Positions 12,223 to 22,028 of a DNA stretch of 64,000 bases are shown piece after piece. The notes below the pieces were generated by a model, which did not search any database, was not told where the DNA came from, and saw only the letters and a list, made by a program, of their open reading frames with translations. This DNA is from Calendula officinalis (taxonomy: Eukaryota > Streptophyta > Magnoliopsida > Asterales > Asteraceae). The position numbers and the translations under genes were made by a program. How positions within the stretch are numbered: the first letter of the stretch is position 1; the number at the start of each line of letters is the position of its first letter. The stretch lies in assembly GCA_963853835.1 (NCBI GenBank), contig OY970829.1:76878901-76942900 (forward strand). Reading direction: 5' to 3'.

Positions 12223-12693
12223 TCACTTAATCCATGCGATTATTAAATAAAAATCAAATTTGTTCATGTTTAGGATAGTTCCCAGATCATCCCCTAATGG
12301 TCTGGTATCATCTAAATCTTCAACCGCAACGAATTCAGGCTCTTCAGCAATCAATTCAGTTCTCTTATTCTGTAATAAGTCAGCATTAGGTTTACTTCCA
12401 TTCCCATGTTCCACCCAACCATCACGTGATAAGAAAGATGTGAAGAAGTACTGCAGAATAAAGGCAAGTTAAGATATCAACACCAGTTGTTTACAAAAAA
12501 AGCAGACTCATTTTCCAAAAAAATCCCTAAAAATACATATAAGTATTGTCTGAATTATATATACTGTAAAAGAAAGATGTACCTTCTTTTCTGAAGCTAT
12601 TAATTCTATGGAAGTAGGGAATATTCCTGCAGTATTTGCTCTATTTACCGAGGTAAAATTTTCAAAAGGAATAATTTCTGCATTTGCCAACAT
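12223..12693 (-). pseudogene. Captured GRAM-domain gene fragment (BAGP1-like)
   Basis: Two minus-strand pieces, about 12680-12583 and 12450-12223, are separated by a 132-bp intron with intact GT and AG. The first reads AEIIPFENFTSVNRANTAGI, then IFPTSIELIASEKK. The second opens YFFTSFLSRDGWVEHG and continues with the acidic EEPEFVAVEDLDD stretch. This matches the end of the GRAM/VASt-region proteins of plants (BAG-associated GRAM protein type), where the usual wording is ...KKYFFASFLSRDEAF.L...GW. Here about eight residues between RD and GW are missing. No start, C2 domain or remainder of the gene is present, so this is a fragment carried by the Helitron. Confidence 0.7.
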
Positions 12694-13867
12694 TACAGTT
12701 AATTAACATCATCATACAGGGAAATGATTCACAATTCACAAAGGAGCAATTGGTTCAGTAATTCGTAACACATAAGGAATACCTCTTCGTTTGAGACTCA
12801 ATTCTCTTTTCTTTCTTTTTTTGGTTAAAATGATTAATTTCATCCATTTGACCTAAAATAGATAAAATATAACTCAAATTGAGTAAACTATAATTTGCCT
12901 CAATCATCACCCATGGTACTAAAAGGAAAGATGAGCTCTCAAAAAAGATCGATCTTAATCTGAGAATTTTATTTATCACATTTGTTATGAATTCCGTCAC
13001 ATAAAGTGAATCGAATTTGTTTTATATATGTTTAAATTTAGGATTCTAAAGTAAATCTGCTCATGGATTTGAAATATAAAAAAATAGGATGCCAGATTTG
13101 GATATCTACTTTAGGAGCAATGCATAAAACACTAATAAAAATAATGCAATTACCTTGATCAAAATTCACGAAAATCATTGATGTTTTAACAAAAGCTTTA
13201 GAAGTTTACTTGATGATACAGAGAATCATTCATTCGAAATTAGATACTACTATATAAGTTGTAATAGACATGCCTAGAAATCATGTTTTGGGACATAATT
13301 TTTAACTTGAGTAATTTTAACAACGTAGTCCACCAGGGTTGCTCCATAAAACATGGTAATTTATTAAAAAAAACATTATATGTAAGTTCCACACTTATAT
13401 CAAATCAATTTTCTTGCAAACCCCTACTATAATTACCAAAATCAGACTATTTGAACTCAAGATAAATCAAAAATCAAAAACCTAATCGGTTTACCCATAC
13501 ACTCAACTGATAATTGAAAATCAGATCAATAATGCTAAGAAGTTAAAAACACATCTTGAGTTTGTACCTTGATTTCAGACCCATCATAAGCCCAGTTTGA
13601 ATAAAAATCAATAATGCTAAGAAGTTAATCTTGATGGGCCCAAAACGTAAGTATATTGAGCATTCAACTCTTTTTTAAATAGAAAAAATTCTCATTTTTT
13701 CGTAGAATATAAAATTTAGAATCACAGAAAAGTATATTGAGCATTGAGCTTAATAAAGATCTAAACTGGAAAAGAAAAATAGAAACTAAACTAACAAGAA
13801 TACAAAGAAGAAACGACTGGAGAAAAAAATGATGATACAAAGACGGAAACTAAAAGGAAACACTAAC

Positions 13868-13957
13868 CTTGATGTCGAAATCGGCACCAGCAGTGGCCGG
13901 AAAACTTAAACTCGTGAGTGTGGTGTAGTTATCATGAGTTAGCTCTAGTCCCACACC
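13868..13957 (-). pseudogene. Captured exon-like fragment, unidentified
   Basis: A minus-strand frame reads GLELTHDNYTTLTSLSFPA and then TAGADFDIK, ending exactly at a consensus donor (AAG|GTTAGTG). A second exon-like end, NWAYDGSEIK before AAG|GTACAAAC, lies downstream at about 13567-13600. I do not recognise the parent gene. The direction agrees with the other captured exons. Confidence 0.4.
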
Positions 13958-14754
13958 TTAAATTCAAAGTCCTGCAATTGTATTTGTGCAGTTTAATAAT
14001 GTACAAGCTGCAATCACAATCCCTAATGTTGAAAAGTGTCCCTTTCCTCTTCACACAGCATGTTGCATTTGTGATTTGAAAACCAAACCCCTACATTTCC
14101 ATAATCCTTTATGAGATTAAAAAAATGAGTAGGAAAATATTGTTAACTAACCAAATACAGAACAGTAAGTAACTTGGATTTTGAGTGTAAACTAAATGCA
14201 TTGAGATCGTGTTCCATCATCGATTAGGCTAAAAGAGCTAGAAGAGCTATAATGGAGCAATAAACCAAAATCAAGATAAAAAATTGCTGAGTATTTCTTT
14301 AGGATTAATGCCTGCAAATATTTTTATAAGTTTTGGATAATAACAATTATGCATAAAGGTTTTTATAAACATAAAGTGAAATGCATACATAATTGGACCT
14401 AAAAATCAAGTGAATATAATAAGAAGTTTAGGGAAAGAAAAGAGAACTGGACCTAAAAATCAAGAAATAGATCATTGTATTATTTATATATATAGTTGGT
14501 TCAACCAAATATGTATTTGAATACTGGATCGAGTTGGACCTACAAATCAATAAATTTATGATTTCAATTTCTGTATCGATAAGAAAGTAACCAATTTATA
14601 GAAGCTAAATCAATAATGAACTGCAATTTATCTCTTGTAGAGAATTGTTCGTCTATGTAGAATCTTAAATTGAAAACAAAATCACACAAAATAATGAGTT
14701 TCAAATTGATTTTGAATACGATTACAATATTAGGGTTCATTGAGAACTTTATAC

Positions 14755-14786
14755 CTGACTCGTTCTCCTTGACGTCCCTTGACCAT
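14755..14786 (-). pseudogene. Captured first coding exon of ribosomal protein L35A
   Basis: The minus strand reads ATG then MVKGRQGERVR split at AG|GTATAAA. Plant eL33/L35A proteins begin MVKGR-GERVRLYVRG, and the residue after V is Arg, so both sequence and splice position fit. No LYVRG exon follows in the next kilobase, so only the first exon and adjoining upstream and intron DNA were carried into the Helitron. The fragment may include the ribosomal-gene leader and promoter, which would be able to drive chimeric transcripts; that is inference. Confidence 0.7.
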
Positions 14787-15529
14787 TTTGCTTGAGCGGA
14801 TACGAGATAGCTACCGACTGTCTATGAACAAACAATACTTAATAATCGGCCCGCTAGAAGTTTAGGGAAACGCATGGAACAAAATCGAAAATTTTGTGTT
14901 CCAACAAAACTGCAGTTCGAAAATCATATACACGGAGCAACATCAATCGAAATCAAACAAAGAAAGTTAATTGACATGAATATTTAATAACAAACAACCC
15001 CAATTCCTCGAAACCCTGGTTTGTAAAAAACGTAGAAATTAGAAATTGAATGTTGTATAACAACTTCGATAGTCGGCGATGCTTGTACGAATTAACTAAC
15101 TTCGATGATACAGAGTTAAACATCTCGATTGTTGATGAATCTACGAAATTGAAGCTTGTTGATGTCTGCACAGCAATGAAATGGCGAAAGAACCAAATGG
15201 AAATGAGAACACGGGAGAGAGACGGAGCAGAATGTGAGAAACCGTTTCAAATAATGGTGAACTGCTTCTAAAATCAAGGCTGAAATCATGGGAAGGGAGA
15301 AGCAAATGTGAAACGTGGATGATTAACACACAGATGGCGAGCAATGATTGGATTAACGCACAATTATCATTACAAGTCAGCAATGACATGGATTTAAAAG
15401 TTAAAAATGGATTTGAAATGCTTTGATTTAATATATAGATAGATACAAATACTTTTTACAGATACCCAAAACCCTGTCGCATTATTTTCCAAGGTAAATA
15501 TTCAAGGTAGTCTATTAATTTTATCTACT

Positions 15530-16690
15530 CCCAAGGGACATTTATTAGCCCTTGGATAAAAAAAAATTAATGGTCAAGATCAAGATTCAAAACCACCACC
15601 ACCACTACAAGCACATGTGCTTCTCCGGCTGCCGGACCGCGGACGCCGCCGGACGGCGGCGATGGCGCGGCGGTCGGCGGCGGAGGACGGCGGCCGGAGG
15701 TGGCCGCCGGCGGTGGTGACCGGTGGTGGTGGTCGTGACTGGAAGCACATGTGCTTCGTAACTTGTTTTGATTTATTTTTTGTGTAGTGAAGCACATGTG
15801 TTTCATAACGTCAAGCACATGTGCTTCGTGATTCAAACACAAATGACTTGCTTGTAAGTTACATTTGTTCAGGAACAATAACACATGTGCTTGACTTTAT
15901 GAAGCACATGTGCTTGGCTTTATGAAGCACATGTGCTTTATAATGATATGTTCGTCACTTGTTTTGATTTTTTTTGTATGTAGTGAAGCACATGTGTTTC
16001 ATAACTTCAAGCACATGTGCTTCGTGATTCAAACACAAATGACTTGCTTGTAAGTTACATGTGTTCAGGAACAAAAACACATATGCTTGGCTTTATGAAG
16101 CACATGTGCTTGGCTTTATGAAGCACATGTGCTTCATAATGATATGTTCGTCACTTGTTTTGATTTTTTTTCTGTGTAGTGAATGTCATGTGTTTCATAA
16201 CGTCAAACACATGTGCTTCGTGATTTAAACACAAATGACTTGCTTGTAAGTTACATGTGTTCAGGAACAAAAACACTTGTGTTTGGCTTTATGAAGCACT
16301 GTGCTTCATAATGATATGTTCGTTACTTGTTTTGATTATTTTTTTCCGTGTAGTGAAGCACATGTGTTTCATAACGTCAAGCACATGTGCTTCGTATGCT
16401 CCATTGTGTGTTTAGAAACTCATGTTTTTAGTGATTTGAAGCACATGTGTTTCGTGACCTGAAGCACATGTGCTTCGAAGTAATATGCTGTGTTTTAGTG
16501 AAGCACATGTGCTTCGATACATCAATACCACCACCACCCCCATTAGCACCAACACCTTCACTGTCAGCCACCATCACCACCGCCGGCCGGAGGTGGCCGG
16601 AGGCGGCGGCCGGCGGTGACTGTAGGTGGGGGATTTGATTTTGACCATCTTAATTCAATGGCTAAGATTTATCCCTTGGAACTAGACAAA
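15530..16690. mobile_element. Putative inverted-end element with GC-rich flanks around a palindrome array
   Basis: The left end (CCCTTGGATAAA...ATTAATGGTCAAGATCAA) resembles the reverse complement of the right end (GGATAAA...GAATTAAGATGGTCAAAATCAA), suggesting diverged terminal inverted repeats. Inside each end is a strongly GC-rich block of CCGGCGG / GGTGGCCG motifs (15628-15725 and 16578-16622), far from the AT-rich surroundings. Between them lies the tandem palindrome array. No transposase frame is present, and the target duplication is not clear. Confidence 0.5.
15787..16352 (+). repeat. Tandem repeat of about 196 bp built on the palindrome AAGCACATGTGCTT
   Basis: Units start with GTGAAGCACATGTGTTTC at 15787, 15983, 16179 and 16353, giving periods of 196, 196 and 174 bp. 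Each unit carries up to five copies of the self-complementary 14-mer AAGCACATGTGCTT or one-base variants, plus a constant spacer (GATTCAAACACAAATGAC...). At least 17 CACATGTG octamers occur between 15610 and 16515. CATGTG cores are E-box type and are also bound by NAC/MYC factors, so the array could be a binding-site cluster; that is inference. Confidence 0.85.
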
Positions 16691-17004
16691 TCCTTTAGAC
16701 TCCTTAGAATACAACTCTATTTTCCAAACCGTAACTTTATGAGCCTGAAATCCTGAATACAACAATTTACCAAACCGTAGGTCAAAACTTTGACCAAGTC
16801 AAATAGTCAAAATCAAATTCATGGAAATGGTACCACCAATAAATGCAGTATTACAACCCATAAAAGAAGTGACTTTTGAAAAACCCTTTTCAAATAACCG
16901 CTCCACTCCCCCACGTCCACCACCCTCCCCCTAACTTCCCTCCAAAACTTCATTATAAACCCACCACCACCACCAAAACGTTAACCCTAATTTCTCCAGC
17001 AAAA

Positions 17005-17738
17005 ATGGCTTTTAATTCCCGTTCATCTTCACTGCCTTTTGCCTGCTGCTTATTCGTAACTGTTGCCGCCGTGTTTACCTCCGTTTCCGCCGTGGAATTT
17101 GAAGTCGGAGGTGCTGTCGGTTGGCGAATCCCTGCAGTTAACGAATCCGAACTCTACAATGTTTGGGCTTCCAGACGACGGTTTCACGTCGGCGATACTC
17201 TCCGTCAGTTTTCATTTCATTACATTTGAATATCATTTTACAATTATGAATAATTATGAATCTACGATTACTGATTTTGAGTTTGATTTTGATTTTGATT
17301 TTTATGTTATGTGAATTAGGTTTCCATTACAAGAACGATTCAGTAGCAGTGGTTGATAAACATGGGCTGTATCATTGCAATTCAAGTAATCCGATTGCAT
17401 TCTTCAACGACGGCGATACGGTGGTGAACCTTGATAATATCGGCACGATGTATTTCATCAGCGGCGATGTTACTCGCTGTAAAGCAGGCGTGAAAATGAT
17501 GGTGGATGTGATTAATCCTGGACCGATATTTCATTTCCCGCCGACAATAGCTAGTCCGCCGGATATTCCTTATCCTGCTGCTTCTCCGGTGGAATCGAGT
17601 CCCGGACCTTCTTCATCAGGTGGTTCGCCGGAATCTAGTCCCGGACCTTCTTCATCAGATGCAGTTACAGCATATTCAGTTTCTCTTTTAGCGATTGCGC
17701 TTATTGCTGGTTTAGGATTGTGTGCATTGAATCCATAG
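17005..17738 (+). CDS. Early nodulin-like phytocyanin (GPI-anchored arabinogalactan type)
   Basis: Two exons, 17005-17203 and 17320-17738, join as C|GT within the conserved GDTLRFHYKNDSV block to give 205 residues. The order is: signal peptide (1-29, cut after SVSA), plastocyanin-like domain (about 30-130) with the two cysteines of the fold (YHC and TRC), a Pro/Ser-rich spacer with two SSPGPSSS repeats typical of arabinogalactan glycosylation, and a hydrophobic GPI-type tail. The copper-binding positions are not His/Cys/His: the first His is absent from KNDSVAVV and YFISG carries Ser, as in early nodulin-like proteins that do not bind copper. The product would sit at the outer face of the plasma membrane. 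A plant-typical intron position supports the model. The ATG at 17005 is the one directly before the signal peptide. Confidence 0.88.
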
Positions 17739-17759
17739 TTCTTAATTTTTACGGTTTTA

Positions 17760-18480
17760 GTTTTTGTTATGTGTTTTGAATTTTATTTTTCTGGATTCTT
17801 TTGGTTTAATTCAAGTGTTGGACTGTTTGGTAGTAAGGTGTTATGGTGTTTTTGAATCATGTGTTATGGATTAATTATTAATGGATTTAATTTTTAGTTT
17901 TTTTTTTATTCTTCATTTTTGTTAAATTATGTTGTTTTTAAGCAACACTTTAAAACTTATGAATTTTAACACTCGTATTCTAAATATGTAATGTAACGAC
18001 GACCAGGGGTGTCTTTGAGAAGGTGTAAGAGGTGCATCCGTACAATGTCCAATTTTTTTTGGGGCCAAATTTTTTTATATATATCTTATATATGTAATCT
18101 TAAAGATTAAGACATCTTAATAATTTAATAAAAAAAGATTAGAAAGTCCAATTTTTTATAAAAACTTGTATTTAGGGGCTCATTTTTGTCTAATCGCACA
18201 GGACCCTTAAAATCTCGGAGACGCCCCTAACGAGGACTATAGTGCCGCACTTTGTTGCGGTTTTATAGATCTTATACTTATATAAAGGTATGACGGTTAA
18301 ATTTATGAGCTACTATTTTTTATGAGAAAATATTTTTAGTAACAAAAATAAATAATATTTATAAATGAAATAAATAATGTAAATAATAAAATAGAAGCAT
18401 TAGAGTTTATAATAAGAAGTTATCAAACTTTAGTAGTAGCATAATAAGTGTAAATTACTTATGCATCATTGTAATATGCA
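17760..18480. other. Intergenic, with a Helitron-end-like hairpin
   Basis: No coding region. On the minus strand near 18265-18240 an inverted pair CCGCAACAAAGTGCGG is followed by CACTATAGT, similar to a Helitron 3' end but without a clean CTRR. A related hairpin is at about 28084-28115. Confidence 0.35.
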
Positions 18481-18519
18481 TTAAAAAAGAAGCCCATGTC
18501 ACTTGCCGACCCAACTGCA

Positions 18520-18735
18520 AATGACAACATACAAAGCTATATATCCGATTCAAATATGCGCAAAATAGCAAAGCCATGTTTTACTGTTTATAGCGCATGT
18601 TTAGGTATGAAGATTGTATATAAGAGTAATGACAACATACAAAGCTATATATCTGATTCAAATATGCGCACAATAGCAAAGCCATGTTTTACTGTTTATA
18701 GCGCAGGTTTAGGTATGAAGATTGTATATAAGAGT
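18520..18735 (+). repeat. Two-copy tandem repeat of 108 bp
   Basis: The unit beginning AATGACAACATACAAAGC at 18520 repeats at 18628, with only three differences seen over 108 bases. Since 108 is a multiple of three, an open frame runs through both copies, but the frame lacks any recognised domain. A recent tandem duplication is the simplest reading. Confidence 0.85.
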
Positions 18736-18881
18736 AATAATACGTACTTATAATATGTTAATGTTGAATGAGCATTAATAATTTACAAATGAATTACCTA
18801 GTAAGAACACCAAACCATCTTTCAACGATTAAAATTAATAATAGTTCAAATAAATATATGCTTCACCCAAAATAAAATAAA

Positions 18882-20567
18882 GAGTAAATTACACGAAGGG
18901 TCCCTGTGGTTTGCTAACAGTTTTGGATTTGGTCCCTAACTTTCAGAAATTACACCCGTGGTCACTGTGGTTTGGACTTCATATTGCTTTTAGTCCAAAA
19001 TCCTAACTGATGTTAAATTGGACTGTTAAATATTTTGAAGTGACCAAAATACCCTTCACCACACACATACCTGCAACACCCAAGTACTCCACCAAAAACG
19101 AAATTGTTCTGCCATTGAAATGGCCATTGAATCGAAATCACCGTTCTTCCCCTTTCTTCCTCCATTATTTCATTCGTTTTATTTTTCCAATTCCACTTGC
19201 AACATAAATAAAAATTCCAAATTGCAGTGACAATTTGAAGAAATAATTGCATCTTTCTTCACTCCCCCATTTTTCTTTCCTCAACCTCAATTACGGTCCT
19301 TTATCATTATCCTTTATCATAATCACAATGTAACATTTCTTTTGAACAAAAATCAAAATCAAACCGAGCCTCAGATCCTAGATCAGATTTGCAGGTGTTT
19401 GTTCAGATAATGGCGGTGGCGGCGGCGTTCAAATGATGACGATGGCGACAACTTATTTGTCGAATTTGGCAATGGAAATGGGGAACTTAGGCCCCGTTTG
19501 TTTTGACGTAATCCTCCGTAATCTTTCGTAATTGTAATTCAATTACATTACGGATGACGTTTGGATGACCCTTTTTTTTCGTAATTCAATTACGACGTAA
19601 TTTCGAATTACGATACTCGTTGTAATTGAAATCCGTCCCAACACCCCAAGAATTCAATTACGGTCCTTTAGTAAACTAACAAATTTGAATATCTTATATG
19701 CTTCAGATTTTAAAATCATTTAAAAAAATTAAAAAAATTAAAAAAAAAATAAAATTAAAAAAAATTTAAAATTTAAAAATTTTTAAAAAAAATTAAAAAA
19801 ATTTTAAAAAATTTAAAAAAATTAAAAAAAAATTTAAAAAAATTTAAAAATTTTAAAAAAATTAAAAAAAATTTTAAAAATTAAATTTTTTTGTTAATAA
19901 ATTAAAAAAATTAAAAAAAATAAAAACTATTTAATTTTTTTTAAAGTAAACAAATAATAAAAAATAATAAAATATTAAAAAGTTTTTAAAAAAGTCATAA
20001 GTATTGATTTGAATTACAACTCAAAATTTTGATAACCAAACACGTAAGCGTATTCAATTACAACCCAATTCAATTACAACCGAATTCATATACAACCGAT
20101 TTCAATTACATTACGGAGGATTACGTCGAGCCAAACGCCCCCTTAGTGTCGGGGATACATTTAAACAGCGTTGGCACCCAAACAATGAAGCTATGGCCAA
20201 GTTGACCACCGATCAGTTGGATGATGTTCGCTTTAGCTATTAATGGGATGTGTAAAGAAGCTTTAAAATTGTTCAACACGATGTGTAAAGAAGTCATGGT
20301 TGATATGCAGAAGGTAGAGAGAGAGGGGGGGTGGGGGTGGGAAAGAAAGAAAGAAGAGAGATGAATTTAAAATTAAATGAATAAACCAAGTAAAGGGTAT
20401 TTTAGTCATTTCAAAATATTTAACAGCTCAATTTGACCTCTGTTAGGATTTTGGACCAAAAGTAATACGAAGTACAAACCACGGTGACCACAAGTGTAAT
20501 TTCTGAAAGTTGGGGACCAAATCCAAAACTGTTGACAAACCATAGGGACCATTCGTGTAATTTACTC
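18882..20567. mobile_element. Mutator-type element with long inverted repeats and exact 9-bp duplication
   Basis: Ends GAGTAAATTACACGAAGGGTC and the reverse complement TTCGTGTAATTTACTC extend as inverted repeats of roughly 190 bp. The flanks are an exact 9-bp duplication TAAAATAAA (18873-18881 and 20568-20576), the Mutator superfamily signature. There is no transposase. The inside contains a frame near 20227-20300 (MFALAINGMCKEALKLFNTM) that resembles one pentatricopeptide (PPR) unit, so this may be a Pack-MULE with a captured fragment. A Harbinger-type MITE has inserted at 19490. Confidence 0.85.
19490..20142. mobile_element. PIF/Harbinger (Tourist-like) MITE nested in the Mutator element
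   Basis: Inverted ends GGCCCCGTTTGTTTTGACG and (reverse complement) GGGGGCGTTTGGCTCGACG continue into a shared GTAATCCTCCGTAAT block and are flanked by TTA on both sides (19487-19489, 20143-20145). The centre is a 300-bp run of A/T-only tracts. The insertion is younger than the surrounding Mutator element. Confidence 0.8.
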
Positions 20568-20985
20568 TAAAATAAAACAGACCATATAAATATTACAGTA
20601 TGAATTTAACCATTATCATTGTTGAAATTAGTGTTGATTTTTTTGTTACAGAAAAACTTAAATGGAAATGAAGTTGGTTGGATTAGTTTATGGTTTTTGG
20701 GCTGGTTTTTTGTCATTCCTTTTTGTCTTTTTTTTTTGTTTTCCCCTTTTCCGGTCCCAATCAGTTTTTTCGGTTATCGAATTTCCAATTTCTAGTTTTA
20801 CAAAAATTATGATAGTTAATGTTGATAATGTATATTTATGTTATAATTAGTTTTAAACTCGAAATAATCAGGAAAGAAACGAAAATATTATTTTTATTCA
20901 ATTTTTTTTAAATCCGGTTCAAAAATCGTACCTATTGAAATGATCGTATTATTGTACTGTATTACCATTTACCATTGTGTAGTAC

Positions 20986-21356
20986 TAGGGCTGTCAAATC
21001 GTGTTATCGTTTCGTGTTTTCGAGTAACACGACACGAATTCGTTCAACACGAAAACAACACGAGACGAAATCGTGTTTTATTTTGCCAACACGAACACGA
21101 CAATACGAGATAAATAACAGATAAGTATATCAAATTTTTTACTTACTACATGCTAAAAACACGACAAACACGACAAAAACGACAAACATATAACATAGAT
21201 TTCTAAAAATGTTCCCAAAATCATAACTATCGTGTCGATTTCGTGTTAATCTCTGAACACGAACGCGAACACGACACGACACGAATTCAAATTTTGATCT
21301 CGTCCCAATTTCATTTTGTTTTGTGTACTTTTATCGTGTCGTGCCAGGTTTTGACA
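20986..21356. mobile_element. hAT-type MITE with exact 8-bp duplication
   Basis: Left end TAGGGCTGTCAAATCGTG, right end AGGTTTTGACA. The exact flanking duplication is TGTAGTAC (20978-20985 and 21357-21364). The inside repeats ACACGACACGA units. It is the same family as the copy at 31049. The last few bases of the right end differ from the consensus. Confidence 0.8.
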
Positions 21357-21386
21357 TGTAGTACATAATATAGATTTGTAGCCGGA

Positions 21387-21405
21387 GAAAGTTCTAGAAG
21401 ATTTC
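21387..21405 (+). promoter_or_regulatory. Heat-shock element upstream of chaperonin gene
   Basis: GAAAGTTCTAGAAGATTTC contains three perfectly phased inverted units (GAA-2-TTC-2-GAA) followed by an imperfect fourth (TTT). This is the binding pattern of heat-shock factors. It lies about 640 bp before the chaperonin ATG, but only about 150 bp before the start of a likely leader intron, so it is in promoter position. Confidence 0.6.
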
Positions 21406-21541
21406 CAGCTTCAAATTCGTGCCCGAATCCTGACGTCATCCTTATCTTCTTAAACCCTAAAATTTTCTTATCGTCTCACTTAACACCCACCTACTCTCTT
21501 CGCTGTTTTCTATCTCATTTCTCTCTCGCTGCAAACTTTTG

Positions 21542-22003
21542 GTATGCACTGAATTCGTAATCTGCTACTTATTATTCGTGAATTTCATGTAATAGCGTAT
21601 GAACATAGTGCTTTCAACTGTTTAGAAATTCATTTTGCAGTTTTCATTTGTTTCGATTCGATGTTGATTTTGAGTTCACGGTTTTGAACTATGTACCTTT
21701 ATAATTTGCTGCGTGAATTGAAATTGAACTCATTTTGTTTAATTTGCAAAAACGTTTGCTGTTATCTCCAGCTGTGCGTGTTCATGTTCTTCTCAATTTG
21801 ACGATTTTAGTAATAATAATTGATATATATCCATTTGCGAGGTTTCTATTATCTGTATATATCTAAGTAATTGAATTACGATTATGTATGTATCATTATT
21901 CAATTTCTCATCTGAGTTAATGTTCATGTTCATCTTGTATTTTGTTGTATTGTAATATTATGTAATGATTTTTTCTCACCTTATGATTAACAACTGTTTG
22001 TAG
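21542..22003 (+). other. Probable 5' leader intron of the chaperonin gene
   Basis: A CT-rich leader (CTCTCTCGCTGCAAACTTTTG) ends at a GTATGC donor at 21542, and an acceptor (TTTGTAG) lies at 22003, 25 bases before the ATG. The intervening DNA is T-rich and open-frame free. The intron is inferred from sites only. Confidence 0.5.
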
Positions 22004-22028
22004 CTAATTGATTGAGGATTTTTAGAAG

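Larger units (their letters stand above)
12073..15443 (-). mobile_element. Non-autonomous Helitron carrying captured gene fragments
   Basis: Read on the minus strand, the element begins TCTATCTATATATTAAATC at 15443 (a second TC at 15439 is also possible), preceded by A. It ends in CTAG at 12073, followed by T. A hairpin CCGTGATTTATCACGG (12085-12100) sits 8 bases before the CTAG. An A|TC...CTAG|T junction with a subterminal hairpin and no terminal inverted repeat or target duplication is the Helitron signature. The element is about 3.37 kb with no Rep/helicase frame, so it is non-autonomous. Inside, in the same direction as the element, are exon 1 of a ribosomal protein L35A gene (14786-14755), an unidentified open fragment (about 13957-13868), and two exons of a GRAM-domain gene (12693-12223). 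Confidence 0.8.

Noticed and set aside
15141..15389. Minus-strand frame in the 5' part of the Helitron
   Set aside because: No similarity recognised and no splice or start support; probably leader or non-coding DNA.
15567..15884. Proline-rich frames in the GC-rich block
   Set aside because: Frames arise from CCG/CGG repeats in several phases, with no domain, start context or splice support.
18496..18753. 85-residue repeated peptide
   Set aside because: No recognised domain or promoter; the open frame is explained by a 108-bp tandem duplication of AT-rich DNA.
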